Source of the DNA: Hermatobates lingyangjiaoensis
Taxonomy: Eukaryota > Arthropoda > Insecta > Hemiptera > Hermatobatidae
DNA: 64,000 bases
Direction: 5' to 3'
Assembly (NCBI GenBank): GCA_026182355.1
Contig: JAPFBL010000240.1
Coordinates: 124,001-188,000, forward strand
Shown: positions 34,567-46,985 of the stretch, one piece after another
Layout of the letters: every line of letters starts with the position of its first letter
Position numbering within the stretch: the first letter of the stretch is position 1
Program-made: the position numbers and the translations under genes
The notes under the pieces: model-generated
What the model saw: the letters and a program-made list of their open reading frames with translations, nothing else
Told to the model about the DNA's origin: nothing
Databases searched by the model: none

Positions 34567-35197
34567 GATAGAGCCCAGCAAAGCCACTAAACCTATAGTA
34601 TCATTTGTCACCTTTATCTTGAACATCTAATACGAAATAGCAAAAGCACAAATTATTGTCAAGTGCCTTGTCTTTCTACACTTCTCTAGACATTACGTCA
34701 ATAAGTATACACTTTAAATATTCAAAAGAGTCTAAGAACGTTACATGTACAGTCTGTTATAGTGTGGTATTTACTCATATTGGGGGATTTCGAAATTTAG
34801 ATGTCCACATAAAAAAAGTTAAATATGAAAACTAATAACGCATTTCGAACAGTTAGTGTTTTTCTTCAGGTTTATATCTCAGGAGTTTACATCTCAACCT
34901 GAAGAAGAACACTAACTGTTCGAAATGCGTTGTTAGTTTTCATATTTAACTTTTTTTATGTGGACGTCTAAATTTTGAAATACCCCAATATGAGTAAATA
35001 CCACACTATAACAGATTGTACCAGTAATGTTCTTTGACTCTGTTGAAAATTAGATGTTTATACTTATTGGCGTAATATCTAGAGAAGTTTGAAAAGACAA
35101 GGCACTTGACAATGATTTGTGATTTTGCTATTTCATATTAGATGTTCAAGAGGTGACAAATGACACTATAGCTTTAATGGCTTTGCTTGGCTCTATC
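34567..35197. mobile_element. Long family N palindrome, arms about 305 bp
   Basis: Arms 34567-34872 and 34896-35197 are near-identical reverse complements around a 23-bp centre. The plus arm motif at 34899-34925 is CTGAAGA A GAACA-CTAAC-TGTTC GAAA. Each arm also holds the TGTGGTATTTACTCATATTG-type segment related to the 23.3-kb minisatellite. Confidence 0.85.
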
Positions 35198-37269
35198 CAT
35201 CTTTTATATACTGATAATAGCAGCAACTTAAAAATGAAATTTAGTCCTTATAGCTTACTTCATTTTGAAAATTTGAAACAACAATAATAACAATATTTAT
35301 CCTTTTCCCTCGAACAAACAGAAAAATAATTTTTTTAAACATATTATTGTACTCAGGGAATTTCAATATCTCAGTTTCCGTTTAAAAGTTGATTTGAAAT
35401 TTTGATCCGAATTCATTTCTTATAGAAAGTAAATAAAACTATGATAAAACGTTACAGTATAAGAACGAAAGCAATATGAGTAACACATCACTTCTGAGAG
35501 CAACAATAACAATGGTTTAAGTTTGATCCTAAATGCATCTTCATAGAGGTTTACCATTCTCAAAAGCATGGGTAGTGTAACTTTTTTGGGTGTTACTCTA
35601 ATAGAAGTTGTAGTAAAATTTATTTGTTGTAATTAATTTACCTCTACACTTGGAAGTAGTCTGATGGACAAACCATTTTACTTATTCAACTCATGGATAA
35701 TAAATATACAAAAAAATGTATATTAGAAACATGTTGAATTGTTAATACTGATATTTCACAGTTTTCATAGTTTTATAGATTGTGAGATCCTTGATGCATT
35801 CTCATACATTCCCTCTCTAAGCACTTTCACATTCGTAGCACGTTCATTACCCCACAAAATTTCTAATTCACCCCATTTGGGGTAATTTACCTTTGTTCTC
35901 CTACCACTACTCTAAAGTCACTTCATCATATCATACGTTCTTTTTTCTTTTAGAAATCTGAATCTTTTCTTCTAATATGCAGTTAAAATTTCATCTTATA
36001 CTATAATAATCATCTTAACAACTTAATTATTAAAAAAATTAGATTTTAACCAAACAAAACTTCTAGTATTCAGTCAAAGGCTGTTTCAATTTTTACTCTT
36101 TTTTTTAATTGTAATTGTATGGAACAATATTTATTTGATCAACTTTCAAAGTTTAATGCCAGAAATTTGGTGGTTTCAAATATTCTGTTCCATCCATTCC
36201 AGTTCCAATTTCTGTTCATTGTTTTGTTCCAATCAGGACAATATTTTGTGAATCATATTATGATCATATAAATGATGCAACTATATTAGAACTACTTTCA
36301 AAACTGAAATAACCTTATCCTTAGGGACTAGCTTACTGTACTTAAACTCTTTGAAAAAAACACCATACTAGAAGTTTTTTTTAACAATATTGAAAACAAC
36401 TCGAATTATATATGAGTTAAATTAATGTAGATTTTTTTGAAAAATGTAGTTTTTTAAAAAATGTAGACAACTTAATTTAAATTTTTCCACAGATAAACAA
36501 TCTGCACTTTTCACCTAATACTATTTGAAAGAAAAAACTTTTCAAACTATACAGCAATTGAAAGATTTTCCATATAACACGTAGAAAAAAAGACAGTTGC
36601 TCTTTTGAAACAACTCGTAAAGTTAGGATCCAAAATGAAATAAGAACCTATCAAATAATAAAGCAAAATACATCGACATTTAAAATGGACTCAGTTTATT
36701 TAAAAATTATTGATATTTTATAAAAATAATCATTGACTTTAAAGCTGATAATATGCGAGTAGGTAATAATGTAAGAGACATCTGCCTTTACAGCGAAATT
36801 GAGAACTAATTAGATGAAACATAACCCACACCATGGATCATAATAACAAATATACTACATACTATATAATTTAATTAACGATGATTAAGTAATTAAAGTT
36901 TTATTAACTTTTTTCCAACAGGCAGAAGAATAGAATGCTTCGTTTACTGACTTGTTATTTTAGAATCCTTTAATTCTTGATTGTTTTGTCTTCTTTATAG
37001 CTTACTCAATATGGCTCTAATGACCGTAAATTTATATAAATGACATACTATAGTTATTTCTTCTTCAGTCTCGTAAACACTAGAAAAAATATCTGAATTG
37101 TACTTTTAAAATATATTTCTAATAAAATCTTTACTCCCCGTACTCAATATACTAGTTTAATAGCACAGTTTAATTAGTTTTACTTACTAATTTAAATATT
37201 TTGTTTAATTGCCTATTTATCCACAAATGTTTTTGTTATGAAAAACTTTTCAGAAATAACAATAAACTA
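35198..37269. other. AT-rich intron, no gene seen
   Basis: Two kilobases without repeats of the families above and without credible coding frames. Confidence 0.5.
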
Positions 37270-37510
37270 GCATTTAAAATTCTCTGATGAAGTCGATACG
37301 GATATTAAACAACGAACACTTAAATCTATACATAACAATATATAATAAAAATCAACGTCTAAAGTACAGTAGAAAATCAAAAAAATTATTAAGATTTCTT
37401 TACTAAAACAAGTGATTTGGCCTCTAACGAAGACCATTTGTTTTGGTTGAAAGATCTCAGTCATTTTTTTTATTTCTTACCGTGATTTAGATGTTAAATA
37501 CATATGTATA
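37270..37510. mobile_element. Family A inverted pair, old
   Basis: AGATTTCTTTACTAAAACAA (minus) and GACCATTTGTTTTGGTTGAA with AGATCTCAGTC (plus) retain the layout with many changes. Confidence 0.6.
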
Positions 37511-37619
37511 TGTTTTGTTGAACACGACTGGGTACTTTCTGTCTATAAGCTTCTTCTCATGAACTTCCATTTGCCTAAATATAGCTTTTTCGTTGTGAGA
37601 AGAACGGTTGAGATATTAA

Positions 37620-37639
37620 TGTATACATACATACATATA

Positions 37640-37690
<51 letters not shown>

Positions 37691-38040
37691 ACAGAGTCGC
37701 TGCTCTACCTTCCTGCAGGACTCTTTGCTTCCTGATGACGACGATGGTCGAAATAGAGAAGTCAGTTATTCTTTGTCTATCTGTGTGCTACCTTCTGTTT
37801 ATTAGTATTATATAATGAATAGATAATACCCACAGTCTAACCTAAATTTTGGTTTAACCATCATCAGGTGGATAAAAGGTGAGACGGATCTCCAACCATT
37901 ATTTTACGAGTGAGTTTGGTGACCCACTATTTTCTCTTCTGATGACGACTAATCCAAAAATGAGAGATTGAAAGTGTGTGAATCTGTTTATTGTTAACTC
38001 TAGTTTATCTTTTAACCTATATGTATCAATTCAATAGGCT
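37620..38040 (+). mobile_element. Family C elements beside (TA)n
   Basis: (TA)n at 37646-37690. CACAGAGTCGCTGCTCTACC to CTTTGCTTCCTGATGACGAC repeats at 43125-43175. The motif is at about 37733-37757. A second decayed unit at 37840-37990 has TTTGGTTTAACCATCATCAG and CTTCTGATGACGACTAATCC. Confidence 0.65.
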
Positions 38041-38934
38041 TGTATACATTTATTGTTATTGTCACTACTTAAGCCAAGTCCAAAATACTTCAAACTTAAT
38101 TTTTTGACGGAAAAGGGACAAGGAATTGAAAGCCTAGTAGCTAAAACAAGTGATTTAGCCGTCTAAAAGATGGACTTATCCATTTGTATTAATGTCTGTA
38201 CATAATAAGTGTTGACTGTAAGTATTATAATTAGACATTCATTAACAGGTATTAACATCCTCTCAATAAATTAGCCGTACAAACACTTAGAATCTTAACA
38301 TACAAAGTTTAAGGGGTAGACACCCCTGCTGCCATGGTCGACCAAGCTTTCCTTAAGACCAAGCATTTATGTAGAGGTGGGTAGAAAATTACTGTTAATT
38401 AATATGGAAAAGGTGGGAGTATGAGTTAGCATTGAATACGAGTATATGTGAAATTACGATAAAGTATAAACTGTATTTGTTTGAAATAATTTTGCTATTT
38501 GTATAATCGCAAGCGTGTTTCTAACAAAAATAAAATAGATAATAAATACATTTTTGATTTTGTTGTAGAAATTAGCTATAAATTATTTAATGGATGATAC
38601 GTGTTGTATGTTGATTTTTGAAGGAATGGCGTGAGTGAAAGGGTTGAGTTCCATTTTAGAAGGGCCTTGAAATTAGATTTATTTTATATTAACTGAAGGT
38701 CAGAATCATGACTTTAGATATTACAAGATTGGTATTTTAGACTGTTGTCTGTTGAGTTAAAAGCGTAACAGTATATTAGTGTTTCGGTTTTTTGCTGGAA
38801 ATGACACAAGAACAATTCTTTTTGGTTAAGAGGGTGTTTTAAGATAATAAGAAATCTTGTTAGATTTAGCTGTGATGTTGTGTTAGAAAGGAGCAAAAGA
38901 AAAAAAAAAACTTGAAGATAATATCAGAAATGAC
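38041..38934. other. Intron, nothing recognised
   Basis: No repeat family or coding signal seen. Confidence 0.45.
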
Positions 38935-39420
38935 GCAATATCAGATAGATGGCTCTTAAGGAGGCACTTTTACGGTGATTCTATACGGTTTATCTGAATG
39001 AAGCGTAAACGGATGCGCCTCGTCCATTGGCTGAGAAAAAGGGGGCTTAAAGCTCTTCACTACATGTGAATTCGAATCGATTTTTAACAGCGGCTAAAAC
39101 AATTAATCTGAGTTGATGTTGGACAAGCGAGTGCCTAATGTCTTTATTAGCCGCTAACCGTGGCTGGCCTGTTATTACGTCCTGGCCCGACCGTCATTAC
39201 CAACCTCTCAATAACTTCCACTAAATCAGACCTCCGTCTACCCCCATATTAACCATCACCCAATCAAATTTACTGTTCACCTTAAAAACCTATCTCCACT
39301 AATTCTTCCGATTCCCTCTCTCATCTTCTCTTTCAGTCTATTCTCAACCAGTTGTCCTTTCAGATTAATCTCTTCCTTCGACAAAATCAACTAGCACTAA
39401 TGACTTAACTTTACTTCATG
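38935..39420. promoter_or_regulatory. GC-richer island, candidate intronic regulatory element
   Basis: Longest non-repetitive, GC-richer stretch in intron 1, with no coding frame. It holds GTCCATTGGCTGAG (CCAAT-type), ACAATTAATCTG, GTCTTTATTAG and TATTACGTCC. Role inferred only. Confidence 0.4.
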
Positions 39421-41828
39421 AAGAAACACCAGTCCAGACTCCTCGAAATCTTGTGAAATTTTATGTCAAAAATTATTATAATACCATCTCATTGCAAAGG
39501 TAAACAATAATTTTATCCATTCCTGAGATGACTACAAAAAATATTCATTATGTATAACCTACTAATGTCAACCTGTTTTGGTACAATAATACCTCACTTT
39601 GCCTTGGTGGTACCAGAATATGGTCATATCAAACATGTGACAATCAAGACGAAGGCAAGCTATCGAGATTTCTCTCGAATTTACACTGAGCTCATCACCA
39701 TATCAGTAATAATAGCAACCTCTTTTCATGTATTAAATACGCCTTCACTTTTCAGCCATGCCAAGATAAAGCAATCAAGGTTGATGTTTTATTTTGAAGC
39801 TCTTTGGTTACGTCTCAAGAATTTTCTCATTTCTCTTTAAACACGGATTAGACTTAGAAGGTAACAAAGATGACCTACAGGGACGGGTTTTTACAGCAAA
39901 CAGCACACGATTTGAGTAGTTTTTGTAAGCCCATCTGCCGGTGCGCCCATTAATCCATTTATCCTGTCTTGTATTCAAAGCCCCAATTTTTCAATTATCT
40001 AATTTTTACATTTGATTGATTTGTTAGATATGATATCTAAATTAATGCTGGTCATCTCTTAATCATATAAATTGTGTTCCTTATTCCAGTCAAAATATCC
40101 GTAGACATTCATCACTATAATTACTTTAATCTTTTAATGGGAATTGATAAGGTTCTTTTTTTTGTTGGTGTGATCGTAGAATGTTTAAATGTTCTGTACT
40201 CAAGTGGTCTCCACAACCTGCTTCCTTTGCTGTATGCCATAAAAGATTGCATTACATGAGCATCCACACTGTTTATATTTCAAATATCAAATGGACTTCA
40301 GATATCAAACAGATTTTGGACGATTTTAAAAACGCCTTTACATCGACATCTTTAATACAGTCGTCGAATCTCAATCCTTCACTGTCTTTTGCAGGTGATA
40401 ACTGATATCTCTTTTCTCCATAAAATATCCTTGGAAGATACTTGTCCATAAAACTTGTCCTTAGCGTAAAAGCGCAGCACATTGTACAAATCCATCTTCG
40501 TGTTTACCCTGCAACCGGTGTGAGTCACGCAACTCTAGAAGTCACATTTAGTCCCTCCAAACGCCTCCGCATGGTTCCTCTCAACGCTGCCGAACAGTAG
40601 GAGATTCACTGTTTAAGCTAACCAGGTGTCACAATAGAACCTCAGAGTATTTAGTATCTTTAGACGGTCAAGATAGTCGCCAATCTTAAATGCAAGTCAG
40701 GAACTGAGTAACCCTCCAATCAGCATAAAGACTTGATTTTAATATTTGATTAAACGAAGAATAGAATTTTCTTGTAAGGTGACCATTAGCTGAATTTCCC
40801 CAAAACTTCATAGTGCGTTCACTCACTATCTGATGAAAGAGCAGGGATTGAGTGAACATATTGGTTGAATATTTGTCTGTTCGCTTACCTTTTTCACTAG
40901 CTGTTCTCCTAGCTGTTCACCCAGGTGAAATACACGATTTCATTTGATTTTAGAATACCCAGTTTTTGCCTTTTAAATGCATTAAGTGGTGAACAATTCC
41001 TGTTTGCAATATTGCAACTTCCTCTGCCTGGCTGATGAAGCACACAGACCTGTTGAAATCCTTCTTCAGAGACCACTCTTTCTCCTTCCACAATCAGACA
41101 GTATTATTATTAAATATTATTAAATGAATGAAGGCAACATTAATTTAATTTTACAAAACAATGATCTTTAATCAAATAAAACAGTAATATTTATGACATT
41201 CAAAAAATAGTTTTAACATTTTATAATATCAAATGATTACAGTGCAATTCATAAACTATAATGCTTCACTTAAAATATTAAATGTGTATTTTTAAGTACG
41301 TTCATACTAATTACTATGTATCTGCTTAAATTATGAAATCTTTTCAGTGCAATGAACTTTAATATGAATAATAAGTGCAGTACGTCTTATGTAGAAGAGT
41401 TAAACAAATATTTTTAACTTGAATAGCAAAAAGAATATTTAAACATAGCTTTAGGTATTGTTGAAACAATTTCGTCTATTTTTATTATCGACTAGCAAAC
41501 CTACCCGTCTTGACGGAATCAAAAATTCATGGTATTCCAAAATGTCATTAAAAATTATAGAATAGTAGAAAATACCATTATTAGTGTAGTGTTAAACAAA
41601 TGCTTCTGTATATACCACATTAGATGTCTGTCCTTCAGGTTCATGGAAGAACAAAGAGTTGGAACCTCTAACTCTTGAGCAAGCAAACTACAGTTGAGAA
41701 TTTGAGAAAATGGTCGTGTCCCTTTTACATTTCCCGAGGCACTCAAGTTTGTAACATGAAATTTGTTACCGATACTAAACGCAGCATGATGGTACTCCTA
41801 CTTTAAGTTAAGGTCAATAGTTAAAGGT
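39421..41828. other. Intron, no gene recognised
   Basis: Open frames of 60-96 codons occur near 39550 (plus), 40074 (plus), 40273 (minus) and 40909 (minus). None resembles a known family or has paired splice sites that I trust. 40480-40640 is moderately GC-rich. Confidence 0.45.
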
Positions 41829-42200
41829 ATGATATATATAATATATATATATATACATATATATATTATATATATATTCTAGTCTTCAATACACATGTAT
41901 TCAATACTATTCTTTTTTTATCCAGTTTTGGTATAGGATCAAACAGTAAAACAACTTTAATCCAACTTTTCGTCTATATTTGTTGAAATCTTCAGGCCTG
42001 GTATTTTTCTATTGCAAAAACAGTTTACAAGGCCTTTGTATTGAATCAAACTAAAGTGATTTGAATACAAAGGTCTTGTAAAATGTTTTTGCAATAGAAA
42101 AATACCAAGGCCTAAAGATGTCTACAAATATTGATGAATCATTGGCTTAAAGGTTTTTTACTGTTTGATCCTAGATCAAACCATGATAAAGAAAAATAGT
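41829..42200. mobile_element. TA repeat and PLE-like palindrome
   Basis: After (TA)n, arms near 41925-42045 and 42057-42180 mirror each other (CAGGCCTGGTATTTTTCTAT against ATAGAAAAATACCAAGGCCT). The minus motif CTGAAGA T, loop, AGAC GAAAAG is partly decayed. Confidence 0.65.
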
Positions 42201-42234
42201 TTATTTATATCCATTCTAACTAATGTAACACAAA

Positions 42235-42500
42235 GAAAGATATATAGAACTCACTTCTATATTTCAACAAATGTCGTCATCAGGAGACGAAGAAGTCTAG
42301 CCTAGTCTTTCTTTTTCTTTCCAGAAGTCAACAGAGAAAGAAGAGGGAAAACGTTTGACTAAGAAATTATCCAATAGAAGGTTTAACAATGCTTATCAAC
42401 TTATCAGTTTATCAAAAATGCTTTAACTAATGTTGTTTGTCTTTTTTCTTTCACCTGATGACGGTTTAACAGAAAATTACAGGACATTACTGTTAAGAAA
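42235..42500 (-). mobile_element. Family C fragments
   Basis: GAACTCACTTCTATATTTCA and ATGTCGTCATCAGGAGACGA form the minus motif. A second trace at 42452 is CACCTGATGACGGTTTAACA. Confidence 0.6.
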
Positions 42501-42954
42501 TTTGATAGTTCACATAAAAATGTAGAATAATAAACGATTTTTGACGACCTAGACAAGGAAGATAACGAGTGATTCACAAACTCAGTTTCAAAGATATAAG
42601 ATGATTATTAATTATTTCAATTTATTAGTTCCCTTCAATAACTAGAGATAACAGCATAATATTGGGTTTACCAATGTACCAATTCCTTCTAGATTAATTA
42701 GTTTCTTTATCAGTGATGATAAGCATTACTTCAATGGAGTCTTCATTATCAAGATAACTTTTTTTTTCATATCAAATATAATAATATATAATTTATGAGT
42801 AATTTTTCAGGCAAATGGCAATATCGACGATCAAAAGTCACCTAAGTTGATGAAAAATAATGTTTTTTTTTTATTCTTTGGGGCGTAAGTTTTAAATACA
42901 CGAACAATATTTGTTTCATTATTTCTATTTCAGTTACTCTAATGACCTATAGTC
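42501..42954. other. Intron, nothing recognised
   Basis: No repeat family or coding signal seen. Confidence 0.45.
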
Positions 42955-43115
42955 AATGTTTAAACCACAATAAGAAATGTGAAAAAAAGACTAAGATCTT
43001 TCAAATGTAACAAGCGGACTTCGTCAGAGTCAAAAACCCAACTGACACCGCTTGTTACGGTTGAAAGATCTTAGTCTTGTTTTCCCATTTCTTATTGTGG
43101 TTTGATCATTGATAT
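42955..43115. mobile_element. Family A inverted pair
   Basis: GTTTAAACCACAATAAGAAA on the left, TTTCAAATGTAACAAGCGGA, then the plus arm ending TTTGATCATTGATATATATA. Confidence 0.8.
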
Positions 43116-43190
43116 ATATATCACAGAGTCGCTGCTCTACCTTCCTGCAGGACTCTTTGCTTCCTGATGACTTCCGGATGACGAGGTACA
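43116..43190 (+). mobile_element. Family C fragment
   Basis: A near-identical 55-bp match to 37690-37740 (CACAGAGTCGCTGCTCTACC and onward), then a scrambled motif. Confidence 0.7.
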
Positions 43191-43224
43191 CCCCCCCCTC
43201 TCTCAGCCCCACACCATGATGTTT

Positions 43225-43365
43225 CTGTATCTTGTGTTTCAATCGGGTTTTTGACTCTGACAAAGACCGCTTGTTACATTTGAAAGATCTTTGTTTTTTT
43301 TTCATATTTCTTATTGTAGTTTGTACGATTGTTGTTTCACGTGTTTATTGTGAAATCTTGTTATT
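43225..43365 (+). mobile_element. Family A fragment
   Basis: TTTTTGACTCTGACAAAGAC, CATTTGAAAGATCTTTG, then TGTTTCACGTGTTTATTGTG. Confidence 0.75.
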
Positions 43366-43382
43366 AATGACCCATAGAACCC

Positions 43383-43500
43383 ATGAGACGACCTGCTCAG
43401 ATTAATTCACCTCCTGCGTGAATGACTCGAGAGCCAGAGTGGGGTATTGAACCCCGGAGTCCAGAGGCGAGCATGTTGGAACTGGTATAATCTGGCCGCT
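43383..43500 (-). mobile_element. tRNA-derived SINE, copy 4 (head)
   Basis: The minus strand contains CCGGGGTTCAATACCCCACT and CATTCACGCAGGAGGTGAAT. Confidence 0.65.
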
Positions 43501-43509
43501 TTTGCAGTG

Positions 43510-43800
43510 AGATACTTGAATATATATATATAAAGAAACATTCACAAAAGAAACATACATAAACGAAATCAGAAAAACAGTACAACTAAGTTTCAACTGA
43601 CTTGTCAAGAAGTAGAAAGATGTGAGTCGCTCGAAGTCTTCACTTGGAGTCGACACTTGTCTTCGTAGCGACTCACATCATTCTTCCTGATGACAAGGCA
43701 GAAGTATAGTATTTAGTTTTTGTGTTCTCTTTTATGTGTGCCCTTTATGCGAATTTAGTTCCTGGAATTGCTTTGTTTCATTGCTCATATATATATACTA
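43510..43800. mobile_element. PLE-like inverted element between (TA)n
   Basis: ATGTGAGTCGCTCGAAGTCT and CTTCGTAGCGACTCACATCA mirror each other. A decayed CTGATGACAAGGC motif follows; TA repeats bound both sides. Confidence 0.6.
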
Positions 43801-44054
43801 ACTTCTAAACTAAATAAGAAATTCAGAAACTTGACTGAAATCTTAGAGCAAAGTAACTGGTCGTCTAGTCACGTTTGAACCGTTCAGAGTTTAACTGTAA
43901 AGTTCTAGGTATTTTAGTTAAAAACTTTCAAACTTTTGAAGTAGTTTGTTGGTTGATTACTGTGTGTCCCGCGTTTTCTGAGAATTGTTTTGTAATACTA
44001 AATTGCCAATATGTCTGTGAGATCGAACCCTTTTGTTGTAGTCTATCCAGTATA
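43801..44054. other. Possible PLE-related sequence ending at TA repeat
   Basis: GTTTTCTGAGAATTGTTTTG and the position against (TA)n suggest a relic. No certain homology. Confidence 0.25.
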
Positions 44055-44240
44055 TATATATAAAGATTTCACCATAACACGTGAAATATAAATCAACGTC
44101 CAATACCACAGTAAGAAATGAGAAAAAAGATTACTATCTATTAACTGTAAAAGCGGTCTTCGTCGAGTCAAATCTCAGCTGAAAAGGTGGTAGTCTTTTT
44201 TCTAATTTCTTACTGTGATTTGGAAGTTGATATACTCGTA
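44055..44240. mobile_element. Family A inverted pair, diverged
   Basis: TTTCACCATAACACGTGAAA, AAAAGCGGTCTTCGTCGAGT, then a shortened plus arm. Confidence 0.65.
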
Positions 44241-44244
44241 TATA

Positions 44245-44455
44245 TACTCTCTTTCTCTCTCTCTCTCTCTCCCTTTCTCTCTCGTTCTCTTGAAATTAAC
44301 ATCAAACTCACAATAAGAAAGTTAGAAATAGGTCTAAGACCTTTCAACAAAAGAACTCATCTTCATGAGAATTGCTCTCAAACTGACAAACACCTTTCCA
44401 TTGGTTGAACAATCTTAATCCCAATTCTGACTGTGGTTATATATATATATATAAG
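44245..44455. repeat. (CT)n tract and old family A relic
   Basis: CT repeat at 44249-44290. Then CTCACAATAAGAAAGTTAGA and GGTCTAAGACCTTTCAAC echo family A. TA repeat at 44440-44453. Confidence 0.5.
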
Positions 44456-44756
44456 TATGTACGCTATATCTACAAACAACTGAGTAGTGTTCAAATTTTA
44501 TGTTCATAAATATATACAACTTTGAATGCAACATATTGTTATTTTTAATTATCAAATGCCATTGTTTTGTAAGCTCTTTTCATATACAATCTTTCACTTT
44601 TTACCCCAGCATATTATTGTTTTATTCTTATGCTACATCTTTGCTATATTTTTAATTGTTGATTATTATATTATTTATTATTACGGTTATTTGTTTTACT
44701 GTTTATTACATTTTCGATTGTTTTGCAAGCCTATGAGAAAGTCTTTTGAATAAAGG
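44456..44756. other. AT-rich intron, nothing recognised
   Basis: No repeat family or coding signal seen. Confidence 0.45.
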
Positions 44757-44945
44757 GTCAGGATAGTCCAGTAGCTTGCTTGCTCGTCTCTGGACTGGTA
44801 AATACTTGGTTCTATTCTCACATTGATACTCAAGTTTTTCACACGGGAGGTGAAAAAATTATGCACCTCTTATCTCGAAGAGGACATTAGCAGTTGACAC
44901 CACGCCCATACGATGTCAGATACTAGTTACAGAACCCTATTCAAA
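44757..44945 (+). mobile_element. tRNA-derived SINE, copy 5
   Basis: GATAGTCCAGTAGCTTGCTT, GTCTCTGGACTGGTAAATAC, GGTTCTATTCTCA and ACGATGTCAGATACTAGTTA: diverged head and body. Confidence 0.65.
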
Positions 44946-46448
44946 AAAATACTTATGGTAGACAAAATTTAAAACTTTTAATGTAGAATCATTTGATTCT
45001 AATAATATTAGTTCCTTAAGGAACACAGTATTTCCTTGAGAAATCAGAGTCAGAGGTATATCTTTCTAGCAGGCCATGAATCCCGCACTCAGAAACGATT
45101 TCTAACTTTGCAAGTTGAAATCTAACTTCGAAAACTGATCTATATCTCCAAAGAAATATATTTCATGATTGATATGTATATCAAGTTATACATAAAGACT
45201 CACTTTTAAACAAGTATCAGTATATTTATCAAACATAGGAGATGTATTCAATGTAAATCTGAACTAACAGATAGCTTTATGACGAAACACAAAAGTCAGC
45301 TTTACAAATCCAACATATAACGAACAAATATCAAAGCTAATTCTTTTAGTTATTTACACTCCTGTTGAAATCAAAAAACAGAATGAAGCTAAAGAAAGAA
45401 ACTATAATGAAATAGGACATTATTTAGTCCAAGTGAGTGTGATCAAAGTAATACTTTAAGGAAAAGTACAAGAGTGAATGAAAAATTAAAGTTTTAGGCT
45501 TTAATTTTAGATTGATCAAAGGATAAAAACCAATAAAACATTATTTGTTAGCTGATAATATAGCCCAACCGTGTTTTCGCGGAATCTAGGCAAATTCCCA
45601 CGGCCAAATATTCCAAAGGCTGCTATTTAATCTAACCTGATTATACTGCTAATAATATTTAATGTATTGATCTAATAAGTTCATTTAATGAAGAGAATAT
45701 AAAGTGTTTCTTTTCTTTTGTTGCATTCTGTCCGAAATAGGGACCAACACTGCTAGTTGTTAAAACATATTCGCTCTGTTTTTTGAATTCCCTTCTGCTG
45801 TTTAGAATTTAATTATTATTTCATTTCTTTTGTTCTGTAATTCCTAATATTCATACCAAATTACCTACAGTATGATAGAAGAACGTCTATATGTAAACAT
45901 TCTCACTGTAGTCTGTATAATTTTAAGATACTTCTTGCAGTATGTTTTAATATTGATGTTTGTTAAGAACATATATAAATCATAAAGTTATCGAGATCCA
46001 ATAGAAAAATATTCTTTTCAAGAATTAGTTAAATTTTGGGAAAAGCAGTTTTTGCCAAAATTTATTTTTACAAAATTTCTTATTCATACTCCGAATATGC
46101 ATTTATGATAAAGAATTGTTAAATTGTAAATAAAGCATTATGAATTATATAATGCACATAACAAAAATATGTTTTCATGGATTCAGTCACAAACTGTTAG
46201 CTGCTATTTGGAATTAATGTCCATTTATAGATTCCTAAACACGGATTCTTTTTAGTCTCCTTGTTACTTGTTGTTTCCTTAATTTTTGCACTTCTAACTG
46301 TCTATAATGTTTTCTATAAAAATGAAGTGTTGGTTTTGAAAGTTTCATTTAAACATACAAAACTGAGTGATTTTTTAAGTTATTTCGAAAGTTTCGAGAT
46401 TGAAGCATGTGTCTTTGAATTTTGTCTTTGTTTGTTCCTCATGTTTAT
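44946..46448. other. AT-rich intron, no gene seen
   Basis: No repeat family or coding signal seen. Confidence 0.45.
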
Positions 46449-46730
46449 ATATATATATATATATAAAGATTTCACATAAACACGTGAAACAACAATCAAT
46501 GATCAAACCACAATAAGAAATGGGAAAACAAGACTAAGATCTTTCAACCGTAACAAGCGGTCTTCGTCAGAGTCAAAAACCCAACTGACTGGGTTTCAAC
46601 CAGTGTTCACCCAACTCAGTGTTCAGTTGGGTTTTTGACTCTGACGAAGACCGCTTGTTACGGTTGAAAGATCTTAGTCTTGTTTTCCCATTTCTTATTG
46701 TGGTTTGATCATTGATATATATATACTGTG
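46449..46730. mobile_element. Family A inverted pair, best preserved
   Basis: (TA)n, TTTCACATAAACACGTGAAA, and both motif arms intact (CTGACGAAGACCGCTTGTTA then CGGTTGAAAGATCTTAGTCT), ending at TCATTGATATATATA. Confidence 0.9.
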
Positions 46731-46744
46731 GCATAATTGTGTCA

Positions 46745-46931
46745 AGAAAACAATACATTTATATATATATACATATATAAAGGAAATGCGATCTAGAAAG
46801 ACTAATAGCACTTAAAATAAATTATGACACATAGAAAGAAACGAAACAAAGGTTCACTTTTCAATATTCACTTCTTCTCCTGAAAATGATCGCCATAACG
46901 GTCTAAATATTGAAAAGTGAGTCCTTTGTTA

Positions 46932-46971
<40 letters not shown>

Positions 46972-46985
46972 ACTTAAAATAAATT
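46745..46985. mobile_element. Family D inverted pair
   Basis: GGTTCACTTTTCAATATTCA and TCTAAATATTGAAAAGTGAG mirror each other. The motif has decayed to CTGAAAATGATCGCCATAAC. (TA)n at 46935-46970. Confidence 0.65.

Noticed and set aside
39550..39840. 96-codon plus-strand frame as a gene.
   Set aside because: No recognisable domain, no splice or promoter support, composition like its surroundings.
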